A DNA stretch of 64,000 nucleotides from Streptomyces sp. SAI-135 (GCF_029893805.1 NZ_JARXYP010000002.1:7998001-8062000); one strand, 5' to 3'; numbered from the stretch's first letter, positions 35,740 to 44,734 are shown. The notes: generated by a model from the letters alone, not told the origin. A program made the numbers and translations.

Positions 35740-38700
35740 TGTCCGCGCCGGCCAGGAACTCTCCCCGCGGCCCGCAAGTCGTCCCCGCGGGGCGCCGCGG
35801 TGGCGCCGCGTCGCGTCCGCGGGTCTTCCTCCCGCTGCTCCTGCTGACCGCCCTCGTCGGCGTCCTGCTCCTGCACGGCTACGTCCACGGCGACTTCGCC
35901 GCCGACCACCGTGTGCATCCCCCGGTCTCGGCCGACCGGGTTCCGGACGAGGTGCTGAGCGGCGGACCCGTGGTGGACGCGCGCGGCTCCCCGGTGCGCA
36001 GCCATCGGATGCCGGCCGGCACCGTCGCCCTGACCTTCGACGACGGCCCCGACCCCACCTGGACCCCCCGGATCCTGGACGTGCTCGACCGGTACGGGGC
36101 CAAGGGCACCTTCTTCGTCACCGGATCGTCGGCCGCCCGGCACCCCGGTCTGGTCCGGCAACTGGTCGCCTCCGGTCATGAGATCGGCGTCCACACCTTC
36201 ACCCACCCGGACCTCGGATACCAGTCGCAGGCCCGGCTGGACCGCGAACTCGCCCAGACGCAACTGGCGTTGGCGGGCGCGGCGGGTGTCCACAGCACCC
36301 TCGTGCGGCCCCCGTACTCGTCCGAGGCGGCCGATCTGGACAACCGGTCCTGGCCCGTGGTGCGCAGGCTCGGCGCGAAGGGGTACGTCACCGCCTTCGT
36401 CGACGTGGACGGCGAGGACTGGCGACGTCCCGGCGCCCACGCCATCGCCGACCGTGTCACCCGACCGCTGACCGGCCGAGGCGCGGTGGTGCTGCTGCAC
36501 GACTCCGGCGGCGACCGGTCGCAGACGGTGCGCGCACTGGAGCGGATCATCCCCGCCCTCACCGACCGTGGCTACCGTTTCACCACCATCACCGGGGCAC
36601 TGGGCGCGGACAGTGCGCAACACCGGGTGCACGGAACCCAGTTGTGGAGCGGGCGGATCTTCGTGGTGGCAGTGGTGACCGGCGAGCGGCTTGTTCCCCC
36701 GCTCGCCCTGCTGCTGGCCGCGGTCGGCGGACTGGTCCTCGCCCGACTCGTCGTGATGCCCTTCCTCGCCCGCCGGCACGCGGGCGTGCGCGCCGGCCCG
36801 CGCTTTCGCTGGGGACCCGAGGTCACCGAACCGGTCAGCGTCGTGATCCCCGCCTACAACGAGCGCGAGTGCATCACCCAGACCGTGCTGTCCGTGGTCC
36901 GCAGCACGCACCCCGTCGAGGTCGTCGTGGTCGACGACGGCTCGACCGACGGCACCGCCGACATCGTGCGCTCGCTCGCACTGCCCGCCGTCACCGTCGT
37001 ACGACAGCCCAACGCGGGCAAGGCCGCGGCCCTCAACACCGGCGTGGCGCGGGCCTCCCACGAACTGATCGTGATGATGGACGGCGACACCGTCTTCGAG
37101 CCCGACACGGTGCACCGGCTCGTGCAGCCGTTCAGCCGCCCGGTCGTCGGCGCGGTCGCGGGCAACACCAAGGTCGCCAACCGCGGCCGGCTGCTGGGCA
37201 CCTGGCAGCACCTCGAATACGTGATGGGCCTCAACCTCGACCGCCGTATGTACGACCTGCTGCACTGCATCCCCACGGTGCCCGGCGCCGTCGGGGCCTT
37301 CCGCCGCACCGCACTGCGGCACACCGGCGGGGTGAGCGCCGACACCCTCGCCGAGGACACCGACCTCACCATGGCACTGCACCGGGGCGGCTGGGACGTG
37401 GTCTACGAGGAGCGGGCCCGCGGCTGGACCGAGGCCCCCGCCACGCTCGGGCAGCTGTGGCGGCAGCGCTACCGGTGGAGCTACGGCACGCTCCAGGCGA
37501 TGTGGAAGCACCGCCACGCGGTCGTCGAACGCGGACACGCAGGCCACTTCGGGCGCTACGGCCTCGCCCTCGTCGCCCTGTTCACGGTCCTCACACCCCT
37601 GCTCTCTCCCTTGATCGACCTGTTCCTGCTGTACGGACTGCTGTTCCAGGACCCGCGGCGCACGCTGCTGGCCTGGGGCGGGCTGCTCGCCGTGCAGCTG
37701 CTGTGCGCCGCCTACGCACTGCGGCTGGACGGTGAGAGGCTGCGCGTGCTGTGGGCGCTGCCGCTGCAACAGCTCGTCTACCGGCAGCTGCTGTACCTCG
37801 TGCTGCTCCAGTCCTGCGTCACAGCGGTGACGGGGGCCGGACTGCGCTGGCACAAACTGCGGCGCACCGGCCGGGTGACCGCCCCCGCGGCTCCGCGTCC
37901 CCTGCCCGCACCACCACCCGCCCTCCCACCGCCCGCCGGCCCACCGTCCGTGCCCCGGCGCCCGCGGGCCCCGGCGGAACCGGAACAGCCGAAGAAGGGC
38001 GGCCGGGACCTCTACCTGGACCTGCTGCGGGCCCTCGCCCTCGTCCGCGTGGTGGCCTACCACACCTTCAACTGGGCCTGGCTCACCCTGGTCTTCCCCG
38101 CCATGGGAGTGATGTTCGCCCTGGCCGGATCCCTGATGGCCCGTTCCCTGGACCGGCACGACCGCACCTCCGCGGCGGTGGTACGAGCCCGTATGCGCCG
38201 TCTGCTGCCACCGCTGTGGGCCTTCGCCGCCTGTGTGGTGGGCGTCATGCTGGGGCGGGGCTGGAACCCGGGGGAGGACGGCCGCGGCCTCCGGGGTTGG
38301 GCCGAACTCCTGTGGTGGATCGTGCCGTTGCACGATCCGCCCACCGACGGCAGCGCGTGGGCGCTCCAGGTCGCCGCCCCTCTCTGGTACATCCGCGCCT
38401 ACCTCCTGTTCGTCCTGCTCAGTCCCCTCCTGCTGCGGGTGTTCCGCAAGGGGCCCTGGACGTGCGTGGCGGGCTTCCTCGTGCTCGCCGAGATCGCTCA
38501 GACCGGTCTCGTCCCGATGCCCGGCGCGCTGCGGGGGCCGGTCACCGACCTGGTCGTCTTCGGGGCCTGCTGGCTGCTGGGCTTCGCCCACCGCGACGGC
38601 CTGATCCACCGGCTCCCGGCGGCCCGCGTGGGGGCCCTGGCCGTGCTGACGACGGCGATCGGCGGCTGGTTCGCGTTCACCCGTCCCACCGACGAGGGCT

Positions 38701-39077
38701 ACGACCTCGGCGAGATCCCGTTGGCGCAGGCCCTGTGGTCGTTCGGCTTCGTCCTGGTGCTGATGCGCTTCCGGCCGCGAGGCGACACATGGGTACGCCG
38801 GTACCGTGCGGTGCACGCGGCGGTGGTGCTGCTCAACGCCCGGGCGGTCACGGTCTATCTGTGGCACGAGGTGGCCCTCGTCCTCGGCGTGCTCCTCATC
38901 GACCGGATGTGGCGGGTGCACGCCCTGGAGACGACCCTGCCGCTGGCAGCCGACTGGTTCCTGTTCCTGCTCGCCTGGCCGCTCATCGGCGGGGCCGTCC
39001 TGCTGACGGGATGGGTCGAGGACGTGGCGGCACGCCGACGGCCCCGGCCCTGGCCGCGGCCGGCACCGCGCGCCTGA
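35739..39077 (+). CDS. Three-module NodB deacetylase / GT2 synthase / acyltransferase-3 protein
   Basis: A 1112-residue membrane protein. After one helix (29-48), a NodB domain carries TFDDGPD (99-105), HTFTH (152-156), RPPYS and LLHDSGGD. Then two helices lead to a processive GT2 domain: PAYNEREC, VVDDGSTDGT, MMDGDTVFEP, AEDTDLTM and QRYRW, as in chitin, hyaluronan or PNAG synthases, followed by several helices. A proline-rich linker (about 715-750) joins an acyltransferase-3 domain with about ten helices, beginning YLDLLRALALVRVVAYHTF with the family's essential His. All three appear catalytically intact. Predicted product: a beta-linked, partly de-N-acetylated and O- or N-acylated GlcNAc polymer. 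Confidence 0.9.
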   Translation: MSAPARNSPRGPQVVPAGRRGGAASRPRVFLPLLLLTALVGVLLLHGYVHGDFAADHRVHPPVSADRVPDEVLSGGPVVDARGSPVRSHRMPAGTVALTFDDGPDPTWTPRILDVLDRYGAKGTFFVTGSSAARHPGLVRQLVASGHEIGVHTFTHPDLGYQSQARLDRELAQTQLALAGAAGVHSTLVRPPYSSEAADLDNRSWPVVRRLGAKGYVTAFVDVDGEDWRRPGAHAIADRVTRPLTGRGAVVLLHDSGGDRSQTVRALERIIPALTDRGYRFTTITGALGADSAQHRVHGTQLWSGRIFVVAVVTGERLVPPLALLLAAVGGLVLARLVVMPFLARRHAGVRAGPRFRWGPEVTEPVSVVIPAYNERECITQTVLSVVRSTHPVEVVVVDDGSTDGTADIVRSLALPAVTVVRQPNAGKAAALNTGVARASHELIVMMDGDTVFEPDTVHRLVQPFSRPVVGAVAGNTKVANRGRLLGTWQHLEYVMGLNLDRRMYDLLHCIPTVPGAVGAFRRTALRHTGGVSADTLAEDTDLTMALHRGGWDVVYEERARGWTEAPATLGQLWRQRYRWSYGTLQAMWKHRHAVVERGHAGHFGRYGLALVALFTVLTPLLSPLIDLFLLYGLLFQDPRRTLLAWGGLLAVQLLCAAYALRLDGERLRVLWALPLQQLVYRQLLYLVLLQSCVTAVTGAGLRWHKLRRTGRVTAPAAPRPLPAPPPALPPPAGPPSVPRRPRAPAEPEQPKKGGRDLYLDLLRALALVRVVAYHTFNWAWLTLVFPAMGVMFALAGSLMARSLDRHDRTSAAVVRARMRRLLPPLWAFAACVVGVMLGRGWNPGEDGRGLRGWAELLWWIVPLHDPPTDGSAWALQVAAPLWYIRAYLLFVLLSPLLLRVFRKGPWTCVAGFLVLAEIAQTGLVPMPGALRGPVTDLVVFGACWLLGFAHRDGLIHRLPAARVGALAVLTTAIGGWFAFTRPTDEGYDLGEIPLAQALWSFGFVLVLMRFRPRGDTWVRRYRAVHAAVVLLNARAVTVYLWHEVALVLGVLLIDRMWRVHALETTLPLAADWFLFLLAWPLIGGAVLLTGWVEDVAARRRPRPWPRPAPRA

Positions 39078-39112
39078 TCCCGCGTCAGCCGGCGCATCCG
39101 CGCGCACGATGA

Positions 39113-39149
39113 GTGCCGTACGGCCCATACGCCCTGGTCCGTACGGCAC
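39113..39149 (+). terminator. Terminator hairpin after the polysaccharide synthase gene
   Basis: GTGCCGTACGG and CCGTACGGCAC form a perfect 11-bp stem with a 15-nt loop, 36 bp after the stop codon. Confidence 0.75.
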
Positions 39150-39200
39150 TTGGAGCACTCGCGCCGAAGGAGTTGGCTGGGATCGTCGGAGGAGAATGCC

Positions 39201-40214
39201 ATGCGTACGACCACGTCCACCCCGCGAACGTCCCCCTGGCTGCGCCCCGTGTCCGTCGCCGTGGCAGCCCTGCTCGTGTCATCCGTGGCGAGCGCGTGCG
39301 GCAGCGACACCGGTGCCGCGGGCACCTCGCCCGGCACCGGACAGCCGAGCACCCCGACCGCTCCGGGCACCCCGAGCTCACCGGACGCCGGCGGCACGGG
39401 CGGCACGGGCGGCACCGCGCCCCCGCCCGCCCCCAGCGGCTCCGGCCGACCCGGAACGTCCACGGCGCCGGCGACACCCTCCCGGCCGGGCGGCACACAG
39501 CGCCAGGTTCGGGCGTCCGTCTACTTCCTGCACGGCGAGAAGATCTCGCCCGCTCCGCGCACCGTGACCCCGCCCGCCACGGCGGCAGGGGCGCTGCGTG
39601 CCCTGCTGGCCGGGCCGAACCGCTTCGAACGCGCCCACCGGCGCACCACGGCCATTCCGTCGGGCACGGCACTCCGCTCGGTCGTGGTGCAGCGCCACGT
39701 CGCCACGGTGGACCTGTCCGGCCGTTACGACGACGGCGGCGGCAGCCTGTCCATGCGGGCCCGACTCGCCCAGGTCGTGTTTACCGCCACCCGCTTCCCG
39801 GCCATCGAGAAGGTGCGCTTCGAAGTGGACGGCAAACCGGTGACGTCCTTCGGGGGCGAGGGCATCGTCCTCAACGGACCGGTGGGCCGCGCCGACTTCG
39901 AGGAGCTGGCGCCGCTGGTGCTCGTCGAGTCCCCCCTGATCGGTGACACGATCCGCACGCCGGTACGGGTCTGGGGGAGCGCCAACACCTTCGAGGCCAC
40001 CTTCCGGCTGAAGATCACCGACGCCGCCGGACACCGCGCGGCCGACGTCTACGCCACGGCGACCTCCGGCACCGGAACCCGGGGCACCTTCGACGTGACC
40101 ATCCCGTACCGGACGACCCGCTCGGGCGCCGGTCTGCTCACCGCGTACTGGAACTCCATGGAGGACGGTCACGCGGTGATCGAGGACACCGTGCCCCTGA
40201 CGCTCACGCGGTGA
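39201..40214 (+). CDS. Lipoprotein with GerMN and Gmad2 domains
   Basis: A 337-residue lipoprotein. The signal peptide ends in a lipobox-like VSSVASAC, then a Gly/Pro/Ser linker (30-115), a GerMN domain (about 115-230: SVYFLHGEKISPAPR, ATAAGALRALLAGP, VATVDLSGRYDDGG) and a C-terminal Gmad2 immunoglobulin-like domain (VLVESPLIGDTIRTPVRVWGSAN, YWNSMEDGHAV). These domains are common in spore-germination and actinobacterial wall-associated lipoproteins. The start has GGAGGAGAATGCC before it. A wall role beside the polysaccharide synthase is plausible but unproven. Confidence 0.88.
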   Translation: MRTTTSTPRTSPWLRPVSVAVAALLVSSVASACGSDTGAAGTSPGTGQPSTPTAPGTPSSPDAGGTGGTGGTAPPPAPSGSGRPGTSTAPATPSRPGGTQRQVRASVYFLHGEKISPAPRTVTPPATAAGALRALLAGPNRFERAHRRTTAIPSGTALRSVVVQRHVATVDLSGRYDDGGGSLSMRARLAQVVFTATRFPAIEKVRFEVDGKPVTSFGGEGIVLNGPVGRADFEELAPLVLVESPLIGDTIRTPVRVWGSANTFEATFRLKITDAAGHRAADVYATATSGTGTRGTFDVTIPYRTTRSGAGLLTAYWNSMEDGHAVIEDTVPLTLTR

Positions 40215-40293
40215 GACACACCAGGAGTCGGTGACGGTGCCTGATCCCGCGGCGGTCCTCGCAGTCGGTCCGGCGGTGTCGCCGGTGGACAAG

Positions 40294-40328
40294 GGGCCGG
40301 TCGGACCACGGTATGAATCGGTCGGCCC
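40294..40328. promoter_or_regulatory. Tandem DevR/OsdR-like boxes with no gene directly downstream
   Basis: GGGCCGGTCGGACC (40294-40307, identical to the copy at 31026) and GAATCGGTCGGCCC (40315-40328), starts 21 bp apart. They lie in a 369-bp region between two converging genes, so they do not precede any annotated start. Confidence 0.55.
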
Positions 40329-40339
40329 CTGCCGCGGAC

Positions 40340-40523
40340 GTCGGCCGCGGTGCGAGGGTGAGGGCGAGCCCGTGAGAACGGCGGAGCCCCCCTACGGGGG
40401 TGCCGGTGTGGGGACCGGCGTCCGCCGCCGCGGCGACTCCTCGGAAAGGAAAGGCGGGGACGGGGCTGGCCGTTCGTCCTCGCACCGGGCCCACGCCCGC
40501 CGACCTGGTCGTGGGCCCGGTGC
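40340..40523 (+). ncRNA. Candidate OsdR-controlled small RNA or very short gene
   Basis: A stretch of about 150-180 nt lies between the orphan boxes and a strong hairpin terminator. The only frame through it (GTG near 40372, 64 codons) has poor composition (RRRGDSSERKGGDGAGRSS) and runs past the hairpin, so an RNA is more likely than a protein. Mycobacterial DosR controls at least one small RNA, which makes the idea reasonable. Ends are approximate and no expression evidence exists. Confidence 0.3.
40482..40523. terminator. 14-bp perfect hairpin between converging genes
   Basis: GCACCGGGCCCACG (40482-40495) pairs exactly with CGTGGGCCCGGTGC (40510-40523) across a 14-nt loop. It can end the candidate RNA from the left and the secreted-protein mRNA from the right. 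Confidence 0.8.
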
Positions 40524-40583
40524 GCCTGCCTGCGCCAAAGCGCACACGAACTCGCCGCGGACGTAACCCCCGTGCGGCACAGG

Positions 40584-41069
40584 TCACTTGACGGTCTTGA
40601 TGCCCGAGATGAGTCCGGTCGCCAGATCGGACTGGATCATCAGATGGGTACGGTGCGTGCGGTGGCCGTCCTGCCAGGTCAGGGTGACCCGGCTCCAGCA
40701 GTGCCCCATGCCGCTGTCGTTGTGGACGACGGACCACTGAGCGGGGACGCCCTTGGCGCGGAGCACGCCGTCCATGTGGTGGACGGCCTCCCACCGGGCC
40801 AGGGCGCGTTGCAGACCGGTCGTGAGGTAGTGGGCGCGCAGGGCGCCGGAGAGCTGTCCGTGGCCGGAGTCGTACAGGACGTCGACGTAGGCGCCGTAGA
40901 AGTCGGCGACCCGGTCGACGGCGGACGTCGGGCTGCCGCCGCGGCCCGGTGCGACGGCGGTGGACGTGGCGTCCGCCGTGTCACCGGTGACGGTTGCCGT
41001 CGCGAGCAGCCCGAGGGCCAGTACGACGGACCCCGTGCCTAGGTGGTGGAACGCGCGCAACGTGGACAT
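40584..41069 (-). CDS. Secreted protein of unknown function
   Basis: A 161-residue protein with an N-terminal signal-like segment (LGTGSVVLALGLLATATVTG) and a mature part with VADFYGAYVDVLYDSG, LRAHYLTTGLQRALARWEAVHHMDGVLRAKG and an SRVTLTWQDG strand. It looks like small secreted actinobacterial proteins with an NTF2-like or calcium-free cystatin-type fold, but I do not recognise the family. It lies 175 bp after the phosphoribosyltransferase gene on the same strand. Confidence 0.65.
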   Translation of the reverse strand: MSTLRAFHHLGTGSVVLALGLLATATVTGDTADATSTAVAPGRGGSPTSAVDRVADFYGAYVDVLYDSGHGQLSGALRAHYLTTGLQRALARWEAVHHMDGVLRAKGVPAQWSVVHNDSGMGHCWSRVTLTWQDGHRTHRTHLMIQSDLATGLISGIKTVK

Positions 41070-41244
41070 GACGTTCTTCCTCCTTCCAGGAGGAGTGCGG
41101 AGCTGCCCTCACCACCAGTACATCGCGCGCGAGGGGGAGTCGGGTGGGCCAACCCGGCCTGTTCCGCGGGCCGTTCGGCACGGGTTCGCACCGACCGGTG
41201 CCGCGGAGGCCACCGCCGCCCGCGTCGACAGGTGGTCTCCCCGC

Positions 41245-41931
41245 CTACGGGTCGGGCGGGACGTGTGAGGTGACGTGGGAACGCGGGGCCGACGCGGACC
41301 GGGCGGCCCGCGCGAGCAGCGAGGCCACCTCCGTGTCGGAGGTCTGGGTGAAGTCGTGGTACCAGGCGCCCACCGCACCGAGGAAGCGCGGGCTGTGCAG
41401 GCACACCACCTCGTCGGCGGTCCTTCGCAGTCGCGCGACCGCGGAGGCCGCGCCCACGGGCACGGCGAGTACGATCCGTGCCGCTCCTCGGCCTCGTACC
41501 ACCTCGCAGGCCGCATCGGCGCTGGCGCCGGTGGCGAGTCCGTCGTCGACGATCAGCACCGTCCGCCCCGCCGGCGGAACGGGGGCGCGCCCTTGACGGT
41601 AGCGGCTGACCCGCCGCTCCAGTTCGGTCCGCTCGGCGTCCTCCACGGCCGCCTGCTCGGCAGGGCCGAGTCCGCACGCTGCGACGACGTCGTCGTTGAG
41701 GACGCGCACGCCGTTCTCCCCGAGTGCGCCGAAGCCGAGCTCCGGCTGCCGGGGCACGCCGAGCTTGCGCACCACGAGCACGTCCAGAGGAGCGCTCAGC
41801 GCGTCGGCCACCTCGTAGGCCACCGGCACTCCGCCGCGCGGCAGTCCGAGCACCAGCACGTCCCGGCCGCGCAGGAAATCCAGACGCCGGGCCAACTGCC
41901 GCCCGGCCGCCCGGCGGTCGTCGAATCGCAT
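41245..41931 (-). CDS. Phosphoribosyltransferase-domain protein
   Basis: A 228-residue PRTase type I protein. The PRPP loop is VLIVDDGLATGASADAA; the N-terminal LVLGLPRGGVPVAYEVADAL and LVVRKLGVPRQPELGFGAL are typical of the erythromycin-esterase-linked PRTase group found in stress operons. Substrate unknown. The start at MRFDDRRAAG follows GGGAGGCGACCG. Two DevR-like boxes lie in the 252-bp divergent region upstream. Confidence 0.86.
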   Translation of the reverse strand: MRFDDRRAAGRQLARRLDFLRGRDVLVLGLPRGGVPVAYEVADALSAPLDVLVVRKLGVPRQPELGFGALGENGVRVLNDDVVAACGLGPAEQAAVEDAERTELERRVSRYRQGRAPVPPAGRTVLIVDDGLATGASADAACEVVRGRGAARIVLAVPVGAASAVARLRRTADEVVCLHSPRFLGAVGAWYHDFTQTSDTEVASLLARAARSASAPRSHVTSHVPPDP

Positions 41932-42044
41932 CGGTCGCCTCCCTGCCCGCATACGCGCCCGTCGTCACTCGCCCCCGGGACGCGCGGTACCGGGGGGTCC
42001 TTCTCCTCTCCCTTCATTGCACCGCCGGACAGCGGGCGGGGGCA

Positions 42045-42079
42045 GGGCCGACGGCCCCCCTCCCGGGGCCCTTCGGCCC
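42045..42079. promoter_or_regulatory. Tandem DevR/OsdR-like boxes in a divergent promoter
   Basis: GGGCCG-A-CGGCCC (42045-42057, spacer one base short) and GGGCCC-TT-CGGCCC (42066-42079), starts 21 bp apart, between the phosphoribosyltransferase gene and the 95-residue protein gene. Confidence 0.58.
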
Positions 42080-42183
42080 TGCCGCTCGCGGCCGGACACC
42101 GGGGAGACTGGAAGCGCAGGGGCGGACTCCGAGCGCCCGCAAGCGCCGCTCCGCCCGCGCCGTCGCGCCACCGGGAGGCGACC

Positions 42184-42471
42184 ATGCGGCACATCGACGA
42201 ACCCGTCGTGGACACCGGTTCCGCCCCGGACGGGCAGCCCCCGAAGACGCTGGAGCGACGGATGCGGGCCCTGGAGGAACAGATCGACATCCTGACGCTG
42301 GCCGTGCGCGCGCTCGTCGAGGGACTGGAGCGCGCGCCGGGCCTCCCGGGCGGGGGCGGCCGTGCCGCCAAGGGGGCGGATCTCGCCCACGACATCCTGC
42401 GGTCCCGGGACCGCACCTCGCCGCGAGCCGGGAGGTCGTACCACCATGGTCCGGCCGGCACGGACAGTTGA
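42184..42471 (+). CDS. Small coiled-coil hypothetical protein
   Basis: A 95-residue soluble protein with one amphipathic helix (KTLERRMRALEEQIDILTLAVRALVEGLE) between flexible ends. The leader GGGAGGCGACC before the ATG is almost the same as that of the divergent phosphoribosyltransferase gene. No family recognised. Its place across a DevR-like box pair makes it an island member. Confidence 0.6.
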   Translation: MRHIDEPVVDTGSAPDGQPPKTLERRMRALEEQIDILTLAVRALVEGLERAPGLPGGGGRAAKGADLAHDILRSRDRTSPRAGRSYHHGPAGTDS

Positions 42472-42543
42472 GCGCCGGCTGACGCCGCGCGGTGGGGTCT
42501 ACCTCGCCCGCCCGCGCAGTCCTCACCGTGCCGGTCACCGCGG

Positions 42544-42577
42544 CGCGGACCCCCCGGTCGCCCTGCTCGGGGTCCGC
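42544..42577. terminator. Hairpin between the small coiled-coil gene and the SRPBCC gene
   Basis: GCGGACCCC (42544-42552) and GGGGTCCGC (42569-42577) pair perfectly across 16 bases. It probably ends the upstream transcript; the SRPBCC gene then needs its own promoter in the remaining ~100 bp. Confidence 0.5.
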
Positions 42578-42682
42578 CGTGCCGGCCACCACACCCTTTC
42601 CCGTACGACCGCCGGTGCGCGGTCCCGTTCCACCCCGCGCGCCGGCCTCTCACCACAGCCCTCGGGCGAAAAGGAGGACCCG

Positions 42683-43369
42683 ATGTCCGCGCTGCGACCA
42701 TGCCGACGAACGGGAGCCCTGCTGCTCCCCCTGCTGACCGGGGGTGCCTTGGCGCTCTACGCGCTGCGGTTCCGTCCCAGGCTGCTGACCTGGGGCGCGA
42801 CCCAGGAGGAGACCGAGAGCGTCTACCCCGGCGACGAACTGGTGCCGGACGCCGACGGCACCTCGACGATGGCCACCACGCTGCCCGCGCCGCCCGAGGA
42901 GATCTGGCCCTGGCTCGTGCAGATGGGCGGTGACCGCGCGGGCTGGTACAGCTGGGACTTCCTGGACCACTTCGGAGAACCCAGCGCCGACCGCATCGTC
43001 CCCGAGTGGCAGCGGCTGGAGGAAGGACAGCGCCTGCCCGCAACACCTGACGGCAGGTCCTGGTTCACCGTGTCCCGACTGGAGCCGAACCGCACCCTGG
43101 TCCTGCGCTCCGACCTGAACCTGGCCTCCGGGCGCTCCTTCGATCCGCGCTCGCGCCCCCTGCCGGCAGCCCGTCTGGACGGAATCTGGAGCTTCCATCT
43201 GAAGCCCGCGCCCTTCGGGGAGAGCCGACTGGTGGTCCGCACCCGCGGCCAGGGACGCCCCCGTTGGCTGGCCGCCCCGCTCGACCTGCTGTTCGGGGAA
43301 CCTGCGCACTTCGTGATGCAGACCCGCCAGTTCCACAACCTGCGCACCCGGCTCGACGCACGCCGCTGA
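42683..43369 (+). CDS. Membrane-anchored SRPBCC-like protein
   Basis: A 228-residue protein. An N-terminal helix (GALLLPLLTGGALALYAL) precedes a START/SRPBCC-type domain (TLPAPPEEIWPWLVQMGGDRAGWYSWDFLD, VSRLEPNRTLVLRSDLN, WSFHLKP). The domain binds hydrophobic ligands in known cases; the ligand is unknown. The ribosome-binding site AAAAGGAGGACCCG is nearly perfect. It lies 62 bp before the second universal stress gene on the same strand. Confidence 0.75.
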   Translation: MSALRPCRRTGALLLPLLTGGALALYALRFRPRLLTWGATQEETESVYPGDELVPDADGTSTMATTLPAPPEEIWPWLVQMGGDRAGWYSWDFLDHFGEPSADRIVPEWQRLEEGQRLPATPDGRSWFTVSRLEPNRTLVLRSDLNLASGRSFDPRSRPLPAARLDGIWSFHLKPAPFGESRLVVRTRGQGRPRWLAAPLDLLFGEPAHFVMQTRQFHNLRTRLDARR

Positions 43370-43431
43370 AACGTGCCGGGTCACCGGCCCCGGGGCCTCG
43401 GAGGGCCTCCGGGGCGAGATGAGGTGGAGTG

Positions 43432-44364
43432 ATGAGCGCGAGAGACCGCAAGAGCCTCTGGGACTACGCAGTCCACTCACCCGGGCCGCCCCTGAGCGGG
43501 CACGTCCTGGTCGGCGTGGACGGATCGCAGGAGGCCGGGCGTGCGCTCGACCGGGCGGCGGCGGAGGCACGGACCCGCCTCGCGCCGCTGGAGATCCTGC
43601 ACGCCTGGCCGTGGGCCGGGCACGCGGCCGGGCCCGGCGCGGACGACCCGCGCTCCCGCGTCGACCGGGCGCGGGACGTCCTGGAGGACGCCGCCGCCCG
43701 TGTGCGCGAGCACGCCCCCGAACTGGAGGTGATCCAGACGCTGAGCCCGGAACCGGCGGCGACGGAGCTGGTGCGGCGCGGTGACCGGGCCGCGCTGACC
43801 GTGCTGGGCAGCCGTGGCTCGGGCCGGGTCGCCGAGGTGCTGGCACGGTCGGTGACCCTGCGGGCCGCGGCCCGCTGCGGCAGCCCGCTGCTGGTGGTGC
43901 GCGGCGCCTGGGCGCCCGTCGAACCGGAGCACGGCACGGTGCTGGTGGGGGTGGCCGACGACGTCGATGCCGGTGCCGCGCGGTTCGCCTTCGAGGAGGC
44001 ACACCGGTACGGGGCGCAGGTGTGGGCTCTGCACGTGTCGGCCGTGCCGGAGCTGTCGGGCGGCCTGCGGGCGCCTCCCGCCGAGCGGCCGGGGACAGAC
44101 CTGAGGACTCTGCTCGAGAGCGAGGCCGCGGTGCCCCGGACGACGGTGGCCGCGCTGCGAGAGAAGTTTCCGGAGGTGGGCGTCCGGATCGACACGGTCC
44201 GGGGTGCCGCCGGGGCCCTGGTGGAGGCCACGCGCGTGGCCGACCTGGTGGTGATCACGGCACGTCACCGGCACGGGCGGGGACTCGGCCCCCATACCGG
44301 TTCGTTCACCCACGCCCTGCTCCACCACGCACACTGCCCGGTCGCCCTCGTGCCCGTCGGCTGA
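43432..44364 (+). CDS. Universal stress protein, two Usp domains (2)
   Basis: A 310-residue tandem UspA protein. Domain 1 starts HVLVGVDGSQEAGRALDRAA and ends TVLGSRGSGRVAEVLARSVTLRAAARC; domain 2 starts TVLVGVADDVDAG and ends LVVITARHRHGRGLGPHTGSFTHALLHHAHCPVALVPV. ATP-binding glycine patterns are kept in domain 1 and mostly in domain 2. The ATG after GAGGTGGAGTG was chosen over an adjacent GTG. Homologous in layout to the USP at 32.5 kb, but clearly diverged. Confidence 0.9.
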   Translation: MSARDRKSLWDYAVHSPGPPLSGHVLVGVDGSQEAGRALDRAAAEARTRLAPLEILHAWPWAGHAAGPGADDPRSRVDRARDVLEDAAARVREHAPELEVIQTLSPEPAATELVRRGDRAALTVLGSRGSGRVAEVLARSVTLRAAARCGSPLLVVRGAWAPVEPEHGTVLVGVADDVDAGAARFAFEEAHRYGAQVWALHVSAVPELSGGLRAPPAERPGTDLRTLLESEAAVPRTTVAALREKFPEVGVRIDTVRGAAGALVEATRVADLVVITARHRHGRGLGPHTGSFTHALLHHAHCPVALVPVG

Positions 44365-44443
44365 GGACGACCGAAGGGAGCGATGGGATCCGCGCACCGG
44401 ATCCGCATCGGTCGACAGTCATGACGCAGACCAGGAGGCAGCC

Positions 44444-44734
44444 ATGTCGCACACGCTGGAATGGACGGTCCGCCTCTTCCTCTTCGAGGACGAGGGCGCG
44501 ACGAAGGCGCGGGTGGTGCTGGACACCGGAACCACCTCGCTGACCGGTCATGGAGCCGCGCACTGCAGTCCCGCGGACACCGACGTGCCGGAGATCGGTG
44601 ACGAGCTGGCCGCGGGCAGGGCTCTGCACGACCTCGCCCGGCAGCTCGTGAACACCGCCGAGGGCGACATCGAGGGCCTGGGCACGTCGGCGACGAAGCG
44701 GGAGACGCCTTCGGCGGTCGGCTGGTCCATGTGA
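44444..44734 (+). CDS. DUF1876-family protein
   Basis: A 96-residue DUF1876 protein (dsRBD-like fold): EWTVRLFLFEDEGATKARVVLDTGTTSLTGHG, ADTDVPEIGDELAAGRALHDLARQL. In actinobacteria these small proteins are found with USP and DevR-regulated genes, but no function is known. It follows USP (2) by 79 bp on the same strand and ends before a strong hairpin. Confidence 0.9.
   Translation: MSHTLEWTVRLFLFEDEGATKARVVLDTGTTSLTGHGAAHCSPADTDVPEIGDELAAGRALHDLARQLVNTAEGDIEGLGTSATKRETPSAVGWSM

Noticed and set aside
35277..39158. A 1293-codon open frame opposite the polysaccharide synthase
   Set aside because: Codon composition is that of a shadow frame (GGHQ/RPRRR-rich, no domain), while the + strand shows intact catalytic motifs.
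40231..40566. A 111-codon frame in the convergent gap
   Set aside because: It contains the tandem boxes and the hairpin, has no ribosome-binding site and is low-complexity; an RNA is more likely.
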